In this document: positions 53,861-64,000 of the stretch, piece by piece
Position numbering within the stretch: position 1 is the first letter of the stretch
Layout of the letters: each line of letters begins with the position of its first letter
Source: Holothuria scabra
Taxonomy: Eukaryota > Echinodermata > Holothuroidea > Aspidochirotida > Holothuriidae
Assembly (NCBI GenBank): GCA_037179385.1
Contig: CM074179.1
Span: forward strand, 35,861,905 to 35,925,904
DNA: 64,000 nucleotides
Reading direction: 5' to 3'
Position numbers and translations under genes: made by a program
Notes under the pieces: model-generated
What the model was told of the DNA's origin: nothing
Databases searched by the model: none
The model's input: the letters and a program-made list of their open reading frames with translations, nothing else

Positions 53861-55383
53861 CACTCTAAAAATGAATACCCAACCTGGGCATCAAATTATC
53901 CACCGTGGTTCCGTATGCCACCTGACCGGAATTGGAAAAAAAAAAAAAAAAACGAAAACTACCCAACTTAGTTGGTTAAGCGTTTTACTAATATTAAGCA
54001 AAAGAAATGACCCAACCATTTCCCCAACTAATTCTGTCCAACAAATGGGTTAAAATTTGTACCCAACATATTTGTCTAGCAGCTTTACTGTTGGATGCTT
54101 GTTTGAATTCCCATATAATCAGATATATAATTAAATGATCTGGACAAAAAGGGAGATTTAACCAAGAACCCTTGAACAAACATCATCTGCTCTCCAGGAA
54201 TGGTTGGGGGCACCAGTGACAATGCACTTTGTCTGTTTTCTTTCTTTTAATTGGTAGGGGAACCCACTGGCTCGCCCATAAGAACTCAAGCAATATGTTC
54301 AATTTTTACATAAACTACAATTTTGATTGTATGGAGATGAACAAACATAGGTCATTAATAATTAATATATATAGGAATGCATAGGAATGAATATTCATAA
54401 AGACAAACAAATAATTAATAGCACTCATTTGACCGACCGACTCGTGTAAAAAAGTAAGCAAATAAATATGAACGAATACATGAACGCACATTCCCTGAAT
54501 AAGTACATACACTGATTCTCTCGTTTTCTTGGATAACGTACTGAAGTAAAGATGGTGTAAGGATGTGTTTTAAGTAGTATAAAAAACAAATGCATGTAAA
54601 CTCATAAGGCCCTAAATTAGGATTTCGCATAGGACACGAACTCAAATCGAATTCCTTTCGGTTAGTGAACTCATATAAACAAGGTAGAGATAAATCACCA
54701 TTGGAATTAGTAGCCAAAAAGACGTCAAGGTACGCAGAGGATCATATTCACACCAAATTACCGGTCGAAGATGTAAGTATAATTTCCCCGGCGTGCTGTT
54801 AAAGGATAATCAGGGATTCCCCTTGGTCGAAAATACCCCAGAATCTATTAAATTTATGATGTTTACTGTAGTAATGATAAATTAGATAAAGCTTTTTTTC
54901 TGATAAATTAGATAAATGCACTTTTTTGATAAAGAGGGATGTGTAAAATTTGCAATAATAACCCCACTTTGTATTTCTCGTCCCAATGATTAAGTAGTGG
55001 TGAAAACTATTTTTGTCTGTACGACCATTGTTTGTAAGTAATTTCTTCTAGTTTTTTACTTCTATTCTACCTCCAGAATTTTTTTTACCAAATCCAATCT
55101 TATTCAACCATAAGATCTTCATTATATACTTTCATTAAGATACTTATCTGTAAAACTGAACGGATCTTTTACTAATCATCTGATTGGTCAATTACATTTA
55201 ACCCAAATGTTGGGTAGTTTAAAATTTGCCCAACACCTGTAACCAACAGTTGAAGTTTACCCAGCCTTAACGTACCCAGAAAGTACGAGTAGAATGTTTA
55301 CCTATTTGTTGGTCAACACTCTTCCCATGTTGGGAACTTTGAGTATTTTGCCCAGCGCTTTTTACCCAACTGTTTGTAGAGTG
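53861..55383. mobile_element. Long CACTC-type MITE with TTGGGTAA motifs
   Basis: 1523 bp from CACTCTAAAAATGAATACCC to TTACCCAACTGTTTGTAGAGTG. Both ends are dense in CCCAAC/GTTGGG words, as in 8184-9095, to which it is related. The interior is plain AT-rich DNA. Left flank TA, right flank CA. Confidence 0.65.
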
Positions 55384-55944
55384 CAGATATTTAAAAGTGT
55401 TCTTCAGTAGGAAATTAGGCATCGAAAAAGACTTGAAATACATGAACCACTTTGTAGACTCCGCTCTCAAAATATAATTTTCATACGGTATCCAATAAAC
55501 CATTACTTCATACGATTTTCACTTCTTATATATTTTCGTGAACTTGAAAGAAAACACACATTTCAATTAACTCGTGTATCTCCAAACAATGCATGCTATC
55601 TCTATAAAATAGAAAACTTCATTGGAAGATTCAAGTGTGTGTACTCGTGTAATCTTATTTACCGGTATATAATGGAAATAATTTAATAAGTTTTTTTTTT
55701 TCGATTTCATCATAACATTCCTGCATTTATTTCTAAATAAAACAGCCGTTTGCATTCTTGGCTAATTAACTATTACATTAACTATTAAGTTACTACCCCA
55801 CTTTTAACTTTATATCGAACTGACTGACACTTTATAACACATTCGTGTTGGTATGTCGTTAAATCTCACCTAACAAAATAACTAACTTACTAACTAACCA
55901 ACCTCGCTGATGATCATAAACGTCTACCAATTATCGCATTTCAT

Positions 55945-56465
55945 TCATGATACCCAAAATGCACACTCGGGTACAGCTGGAGGAGGCCAATTTTTTTTTA
56001 ACTCCTCCCAGCACTTCTTTGTTTCCGTAGGACGTATAGATTTACACCAACCACATCTCATTCTCTCATCCCTATGTGAAGTCACGTGATGTACGACTCG
56101 CACCGTTGATGCCCAAAGTGCATTGATTTGTGTAGAAAATACCGTTTCAATAAGTTATAATTCAAATCTTGACAAGTTAAGTCCAAGGGAAATTTCAAAT
56201 CACATATTTTCGTATATGCGGCGGTGTGTCCTAAGCGTTTACTTGTGTTTGATGTTACACGGTAAATGTTACATAGGCTTGTGACGGCGTCGGCGGCTAT
56301 TTATCTAGTAAAGGAGTGGTGATTGCCAATAGCTTTCTGAAATATCAAAGTCCGTTACTGCACCGTTTCATTATGTAATGATCTAGCTACTAAGCCCGCT
56401 AATGAGTATGTATTTTGCGTTGAGCGTACAACATCATTATATCTTAGCGAATGTGTATTGATAAT
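55945..56465. repeat. Dispersed repeat family R2, diverged copy
   Basis: Shares CTCGGGTACAGCTGGAGG near 55967, CAAAGTCCGTTACTGCACCG near 56347 and TATATCTTAGCGAATGTGTA near 56437 with 40250-40985 and, more weakly, with the two long copies. Confidence 0.45.
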
Positions 56466-58339
56466 AACATAAAATTGATAAATACCTTTGGTATACATTT
56501 GACGAAAGCCATAGGACCCTAACTTGCAATCTTATATTTTGGGGACTAAATACATCATACAAATATTTCATACTAGTTGTTCAATCGGCTTAGATTTCGA
56601 TCCTCGTCTTATAAATTGGGGCGTAACATTGGGGTTTTTAAGACATTTGATCAGTAAATATATCAAGAACTCAGATATCCAACTAGCTCATCCAAGACTT
56701 TAAGACGTCTTTCACTTATGACAGCTGCAATCTTTAAATTTGTTCGTTGAACAGACAGCCTCAGATTGATGAGATCGAAAGCAAGTAGCTCAACTGTTTG
56801 TACGAATTCGAGCACACTTTGATGAGCTTATTTCACTTCTGTTATGCCATATACTACTGTAGTTGCTTTCAAAAGATAAAGTAATAAAATGAACTGATGT
56901 CAAACAAAAAAGTAGCAAAATGTAAACAAAATGAAAACACCCAACAGAACCAGTTTTTTACAAGTAAAAGTTTAGAGTGGGAAGCAAAAGGACGCTTTTG
57001 TTGTATCGTTATATTTTATAAGAAAAAAACAATCAAATGTATTTGTATCAACGCTTACAGACTTTCTGAAAGTCTCCTCAGTTAATAAATGACTCAATTG
57101 ATCATTTCATTTTCATTCACATTTGCAAGGTTCCGTCATCAATTAGCTAAAAAAGAATAGTATACTTTTAATTCAATCTATACAATAATAATACCTTTTA
57201 CTCAGATTAACTTTATTTTGGTTTAATATTCCTGTCATAAACGCGTTACCTCATCACGAGTGAAAAAATTGAGAGGTAAGCGAGGTCATCGATTTCATTC
57301 GTTTTCAGATATTTCATTTTAAAGTTTATTTTTCCTTCTTAATTTTTCATTCTTTTAATTCCTAATGAAAAAGTTTTATTGAAGAGGCCTAACAAGCAAC
57401 ACATTAAAAATGCATACTATTCTCTGCCTCTTTATACTGCCATCTATACAAAAGTAAGTTTAAAACCCTTGCGTACTTTGACTACACAGGAACTGACGAG
57501 GTGGTACTGTGTACTTTAATTTAGTCTAATATTGCGTCGTCAAAAGGTTCTTTTCCAGTTGCGGTTTAGTAGATTTCATTCCTTTATTATTTAGTCAGAG
57601 AAAAACACACAAAAGCGGTAGGCCCCGTTTTTCAAGTCTTTGATATGAATCAACATGATACCTAGGCTGACGAACCCCGGAATCCCGCGTTACAACAGGA
57701 TGTTTTATCGTGTGGCGGTACCAGAATGGCAATTTTCCTTTCTTTTGGGGCGGGGGTGGTAAAGATAATTCCGGGGTAAAAAATGGGGAAAACTACGAAG
57801 CCGAGCCCCAAAGAGCCCATTCTTGGGGTGGGGATTCAGGAGTTCTGAAGCTTAAGCATATCTCTAGATGAAACATTAAGTCTCTGGAGAGGTATGTTAC
57901 TTATTTTTTCGGTCAAACCAACTCCCAACTTACCTACTTGGGAGAGAGGCAAGTGGGGGGGGGGGGGGGGGGGGGCAAGGACAAAATATGGGGTGAGCAA
58001 ATTCCCCCTTATGTTCTTCGTAGCGCCGCCCCTGGCTCTATTAAGGGTCACATTTTTCCCTTCCAAAATCTCATCTTCGAAGAAAATGTTTTGAAGGGAA
58101 TTATATTGATGGCTGAGCCTTGAGTTTATGAGGGGTTGGAGCGGTCACGACCATGTCAGGATATAGACAACCCGAAACTCCGACAAGATTACTGCGGCAA
58201 CGAACGAGGCATTTTCAACTTCAATCTTTCAAGCTAATTTGTATGTTATCTTGCACCTCACTCCTGTAAATACGTTTAAGGTGTAGTGAACCTAGCTACC
58301 CTGCATGTACTAGATAAATATTGCTTTCTGTTATTAAAT
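56466..58339. other. Non-coding stretch
   Basis: No gene recognised. A G run of about twenty at 57955-57974 and GCGCCGCCCCTGG at 58023 suggest the right end of a hAT-like element whose left end was not found. Confidence 0.3.
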
Positions 58340-58545
58340 TATTTGAACAACAATGAAAGCAAACTTTATTGGTTCAAGTCAAATATAACAAGATTTATCA
58401 ATGGGTATAATCAGATAGTAAGAAGTATGAACCTTATTGGTTTCGTTTTCGATTAATTCAAAGGTAGCCTACTGACCACCAGTAAACAAAAATTTCGGAA
58501 AGACCGCGCTGTTAAAGAATAAGAATGGTTAGGGGCACACTAAAG
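58340..58545. repeat. Dispersed repeat family R4, copy 2
   Basis: See 52380-52800; this copy lacks the middle segment. Confidence 0.65.
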
Positions 58546-59490
58546 AAACTTTTTTTTCTTTTGCAACGGCCCTGTACTTTATTATGATAAGTAGCTAACT
58601 TTTGTTCAATAGGTGTTGGGGTGAAGCATCTGGTAAAATGATTTGGACAAATCATCATGTATCTTTTCAAAAGGTATGCTCGAAAGACTAGAAAACCAGT
58701 AAGATATAACAAGAAAAGCATGATCACTCTGTATGGCCGATCTATCATTTAATGAAAACAATTCCGACACTACTGTTATAGACCAGGCGGAGAAGGGGGG
58801 GGGGGGTATCGTCACCCCTAAAGCGAAATTTATGAGACCAAGTGGATTTGGTCAATTTTGTGTGGCTGATTCCGAAAATCGAGGGTATACGGGCCATATC
58901 CCGGCTTTTCTGCGCCATGTTGACGTTTAAAGTTCAAAGGGCGCCCTCTTCATATAAAAAACTTGTCTTCTCCATATATATTTACGGTCCAGTCATTAAC
59001 TGATGTGAGATTTGATCCTCATATTCTGTAAATATAATGTCAACTGATAAATACGGTGAAATATTAGTATTCATATTAATATGCTAATTAGATAGACACA
59101 ATAGATACTCATTTTTGAGCAAGCGGCAGCGTTGGCGCTATCTGACGACCCTTCCTTCCTCATCTGGGAACAATGGACCCCTTTTGAAGACTTAAGTTGT
59201 ATAATGCCCACAACTAGGGCTGTGCTGGTCATCGCACGACCGTGGTTTGTTAGGTGACTTTTTTTTCTCCAGTTATTAATTATATACAATACATACAATT
59301 GTAGTTATGGGGGACAGATGTAGCACTAGTCATATCGAAAAGTTTAGATTATTAACCTCACAAATGCGTTACAGTGTATGGGCGTTGGGTTATTGTTCGG
59401 TTTAACTTCATTTTTCCATGTTTAAACAAACTACACAACCGGATGCAATATAATATCATCCCCCAAATCCACTTAACGTTTCCTTTGAGA

Positions 59491-60243
59491 CAGTGGCGTA
59501 GGAAGCCATATGAAAGTGTGGTCGCAGTTTTGGACCATGCACCTTACCCTACCCCTTTGACCAAAAGGAACATTATTTAACGCTTATTTTGTTCTCTTTG
59601 TCTACGAGCAAAAAAAAAATATTTTAAATAAAAAAAATGTCTTTTTTTTTTCTTAAGTGTGGACACTACCGTATTAGGAACATGATTTGCGCTCCTAGAT
59701 TTCGGTCCTGTCATTTGAAAATATGGAGCTTGTATTGCAGAAAGTAGTTTATATTCGGGTTTTCCTGTAAGGAAATTTGAATTTTTGGGGGACTGTATCG
59801 AAGAACCCGCATTTCCGATTAACATATATCTGAGAAAGCATGTCGACTGAAGATCGTTTTTTGTTACATAATGTTATCTAAGGAGTGCGGATTGAGATTT
59901 TCAAACTATCAAAACTTTGCCTTTTTTAGACAAAATGTTTAAAACTTGAAAGCCTATATATTTGAAGAAAGTTTTGGGGAAACAGTTATGTAGAGGTTCG
60001 GAAAAGTTAACCATTGACTGCTCTATGAGTGCCGGTCACCACTTACCACTTTAAGGGTTGCAAATTTAGACATTTCGCCAAAACTGATTATTACAATATT
60101 GAGCTTTTAGTAGGAAGAATTTGGGATTTTAGGAAAGAAAAGTTAAGAAAACCTCAATATTTTGACTGGTGTCTCAAATGGCATATTTCCGATTTTTTTT
60201 TTTTTTCGGGCCAGGGGGTCCTGCCTTCTGTGGCTACGTCACT
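59491..60243. mobile_element. Possible hAT-like element
   Basis: Left end CAGTGGCGTAGGAAGCC, right end CTTCTGTGGCTACGTCACT. The ends are only partly complementary and no 8-bp duplication is visible. The interior has T runs and no coding capacity. Confidence 0.4.
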
Positions 60244-60639
60244 TTTCTGCAACGTTTAACATTGATAACATTTTGACACTTCAATAACTTAAAAATCCAT
60301 CTACACAGACCGCTCAAATGACAGGGTTGAGGTGGAAATGTCATGTCTCGGGCTTGTTAATAGTTTAGTTTTCCGATTTTCAAGTGTGTACACCATTGTA
60401 TCAGGAACGTGTACGGCGCGCGAAGCGCACCAAAATCCCTTTTTAAACAACTATATGTAGATATTGAACTGGTATGCAGCTAGATTTGGATTCTGTGTTT
60501 CCTTTAAGGAATTTAAAGCGTTGGGGGATTACTGAAGAATCTGAATTTCCTTCATATATTGGTGTCAAATCTGAGAATGCATTTTAACATCCGAATCTAT
60601 GCAGCACATGATGGTACTTACATCAACTACATCTTAAGG

Positions 60640-61378
60640 TCTAACTAATCCCACGATCTATATTGCTTAAACGCATGTTTATGGAGAGAAAAAAATAAAG
60701 ACGTGTTTTTTATATTTTGAAAAAGAAAATAAGGGAATTCAACAAACCATGAACGGCAAAACGTCACATCTCGGCGACATCTTGAAAAGGCGCCGTGATA
60801 ATTATGTAACGCATGAAAATTTAAGGAACTGAGGAATTGTAATTCAAATACATTTTAGACAATAAGAATACCTGTTTCTCGTAGTAGAAGCCCTGTTGAA
60901 TGCTTCCAGTCATTCAATCTGTAACGGGAATTCTTGAAACAGTCAAAAGATTCACAAAACTTTATGGATGCTGTGGAAATTTGTACATATTCCAACGCTT
61001 AGTTTTATGATGAAGTTGCTAAATAAATTGAATTCGACGTTGCATTGCGAGTTTTTCTGTATAAATAGTTAGTCGAAACATCATTTGGCAGAAAAGGGTT
61101 GTTTACTAAACAGTCTGAAACATCAAAGTCCATGGTTTAATCATATACCGAAGTTACAATTTTGTGTGCTCGATAAAACTCATTTTGTGATAAGTCGATG
61201 CATTGTGTTCATATCTCAGTGTGGTTCGAAAAGGGTGAGCCTTTTTCCAGTTCAGTATACGTTGAACCTTATCTATCCCCGACGTAGAGTTAATCATTAA
61301 ATATGGTCTTTATAGGATTGGATGGATTGTGCAGTCTGGAATCAAATTCATACTCTGTTTTTAAACGAGAACCACGTT
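60640..61378. repeat. Dispersed repeat family R2, copy 2
   Basis: Full-length partner of 38601-39334. Copy 2 stops exactly where the hAT-like element at 61379 begins, which suggests that element inserted into it. Confidence 0.65.
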
Positions 61379-63898
61379 CAGTTGCGTAGCTATAGGATAT
61401 TTTCCAGAGGGGGCAAAGGTATGAAATTTCCCCAAAACCTTTCCCGGTGTGTATGTATTCATTCAAAATATAAAAATTTACAAGTATAACAACATTACCA
61501 TATCATGTAATATTACCTGTATTTTAATCTTCAGGTACTGTATAACATAGAGCAATTAGAAATAAAAACGCTTAGTTTATATTTACTTTGGTCACTAATA
61601 TCTGGTTTATTTTTATGTACGAACGCAGTTGGTATGCAGGATTTCTCTTAAGCCGGGGGGGGGGGGGGGCAAGCAGTATGTTGAGTGATTGCCAGCCTGG
61701 GGGAGGGGTCTAAGGAGCCTAGATGCAAAATGGTGCGAAATTTTCAACTTTGACAGGAACAGTGTTAAAATTTGAATTGTTGTGGTTCATGACGATAAAA
61801 CTGAAACTTTTGTGTCTTTTCATGTATTCTTATGCCATTTATGCTACCTTACAAAGTAAAACTTTACATTAGGTTTGCATACTTTTAGGGGTCAAAATAA
61901 AATAGCATCGATCGGTATAGGCGAAAGGGAGCATTTTAATTTGTGGTTTTTCTTGCCCACAGCACCTTATTCTGCCATAAAGAATATCTAAACGGAGAGC
62001 CACCATTAGTTGGCCCGGAGCGTAGAAAAAATTTTGAAAAATCAGACCCCTCAGATGGCCTGAAATAACATTTCACGAGTCACTATCTTCCTTTGTCGTT
62101 TGCGATAAAATGATCACTTCAAAGTATGTTCGCAGTTAGTTAAGAGCCACTTTGACCCCATAAATGTAATATTGCCCAAAAGACTGAGTGGAGCGCCACC
62201 ATTAGTTGGCGCGGAACGTAGAGGAAATTGCAAAAAATCAGACCCCTCGGATGACCTAATATTGCGTATCCATGCTTGTAAAGAGAATCTAAACATGCAG
62301 TCTTTATTTTTAGCTTTTATTTGCAATACGAAAAAAATCAGGAACGTGCCAAGTGAAAAAAAATTACCACATAAAATGTACTATCACTATAAGGTCTATA
62401 TGAAATGGTTTTGGTTCTTTTCGGTGAAACTATACAAACCAATTGAAAATATGCCATTTTAATGCTTCTCTATTGTGACTGTTGGCTAAACTGGAAACTG
62501 GAAACTGGAAAAAGGCCGTGGCTGGCTAGGTTGGACACTGGGCCATAAAACTCTATCTAACTAACTTACTTGGTTAAATTAAAGATCCGCTGAATTGATA
62601 AAATTGGCTGTGACTGATCGAACTCCCATCTGTTAATGATTTTACCCCTAACATCTCTTGCGTGATAAATGGCAAACTATTTCTCACCTCACATGAGCAC
62701 CCTCCGCTCCCCTGTTCCTGTCGTGTGGGTATATGCCGGCCTGGGAAGGAATCTATGCGGTGGCCCCTCCCTTTTTAAAATTCTTAAATTAGAGGCAATC
62801 CGGTGCCACCATTCAGGGGAATACTATTTAAGTAAAAATTGGAATTTGAGAAAATTTGGCTATTTGTAGGAATTAAAAAAATTGGCATCACCGAGGGGCC
62901 ATTCAGAGAAAACCCTTCCCCTTTGAAAATTTTTGAAAAATTAGGTGTCCATGCAATCTGGTGTCACACATGCTATCTTTCGGAGTAAAATCTGTGTTAC
63001 TAAAGTATGGCTACGTATTTTTAAAAACAAAAAAATGGCATCCGTTAGGGGGGTTGCCTAATTCCCCTCCCCCCTCATTCGTGGGCCACTGAAAGAAGGC
63101 CTAACATTGGCTAGATCACACAGGTTATCCTGTTAGAACAGCAGTCTGCTAAGTGTAGAAGGCTAAATTCACCGAGTAAGTTCAAGCCTAGAACAAGGTA
63201 TTCATGGACCCGTTTATTGTTACATCCCAAGTGAGCAGAGAGGTTTTTTTCCCAAACTAGTCTGTAAGCATCTAAAGACTAGGCTAAGTAACAAAATCTG
63301 AGTACGCCGATGCATCTCTTTCATTCTAATTTCTAGACTAACATTATGTTTACCGTAAGACATGGGTTGTTTCAGCCCGATCCGTGGTTATGTACACAAA
63401 GTAACTAGTTAAACCCCTCCCGCTACTAGCTTGTAGGGCAATACAACCTCGAGGGTCTACGTTAGTGACTTGTCCGTTTTCACATCCTTCCACTGAATTC
63501 CCAAAGTGTACAACGCAGAGACTGTGTACATTGTTAGTTGTACTGTATGTTAAATTTCTGAAAAACAGCTTCTTATGCGCCGGAATGCACTGATCATATC
63601 ACCCGCGCGTATACAAGAGAACATTCAATCTGATGCGCGGAGAGGACATTTCTGTGAAACGCGAGTCAGGCCGATTCATGCGACACTGACGATATCTGGG
63701 TTGATCTGTTGCATGAAAATATTAATGAATGAGAAGTGTCTCACAATTTCTTATTCTAACAAAAAATTTGAGAAATGGGAAAAGGGCATATCATGATTTT
63801 TCAAATTTCCCCAATTTCATCAAATTTCCCCCAAATTATTTTCAAGGGAGGCAACTTGCCCCCCTGCCCCCCCCCCCCCCCCAGTAGCTACGCCATTG
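61379..63898. mobile_element. Long hAT-like composite with CAGTTGCGTAGCTA ends
   Basis: 2520 bp with ends CAGTTGCGTAGCTA and GTAGCTACGCCATTG. Flanking 8-mers ACCACGTT and ATGACGTT agree at six of eight positions, a plausible old duplication. It contains two direct copies of a hairpin module (61991-62025 and 62185-62222), a G run at 61655-61668 and a C run at 63868-63883. No transposase frame is recognised. It may be several elements inserted in each other. Confidence 0.55.
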
Positions 63899-64000
63899 AT
63901 GACGTTTCACAAAATTAGATTGTAGCCTTTATAGTTATACTGTGTAAATATGTGAATACTGCTCCACCCAAAGTCGATATCAATAGGTGCCTATGTAGGT

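Overview
The window looks like AT-rich genomic DNA from an invertebrate deuterostome. It has many small introns with GT/AG borders, decayed CR1/L2-like and Penelope-like retroelements, and many non-autonomous DNA transposons. The immunoglobulin (Ig) exons carry a C-x5-C-x11-C ... RPxxxLxW signature that I associate with uncharacterised echinoderm receptors. An echinoderm, perhaps a sea cucumber, is my best guess; that is inference, not proof.

The only convincing host genes are two Ig-superfamily genes placed head to head at about 24.0-24.5 kb. On the minus strand I can chain seven exons with compatible phases: signal peptide (24005-24086), Ig D1 (23597-23917), D2+D3 in one exon (7418-8071), D4 (6079-6411), transmembrane (5707-5823) and two short cytoplasmic exons (3568-3617, 3251-3299). 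The chain predicts a type I receptor with four Ig domains alternating V-like and C-like. Its last exon or exons were not found. On the plus strand, 392 bp from the first minus-strand exon, one exon (24479-24815) encodes a signal peptide plus a V-like Ig domain. It may be closed by a tiny in-phase exon at 25621-25667, giving a secreted single-Ig protein. The shared 392-bp interval may be a bidirectional promoter.

The 15.5-kb second intron of the minus-strand gene (8072-23596) is a transposon trap. One hAT-like copy (10575-13961) carries two copies of an element with 7-bp target-site duplications, one of which carries a TTAA-duplicating MITE. Every layer has an empty site elsewhere in the window. 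A second hAT-like copy (19909-21372) keeps a perfect 8-bp duplication. The intron also holds a 1.3-kb TA-MITE with a small retroposed hairpin inside it, and a 15-bp minisatellite.

From 25.9 kb to the end I found no confident host gene. This part holds a dead CR1/L2-like LINE (25990-27724), two dead Penelope-like fragments (28780-29460 plus; 45020-45935 minus, catalytic aspartates lost), hAT-like elements with 8-bp duplications (32131-32913, 46231-47175, 61379-63898), several TA-type MITEs sharing CACT(C/G)nTAAAA termini, several anciently dispersed repeat families, minisatellites of about 26 and 45 bp, and about twenty poly-G/poly-C runs. Almost all other open frames are chance frames in repeats.
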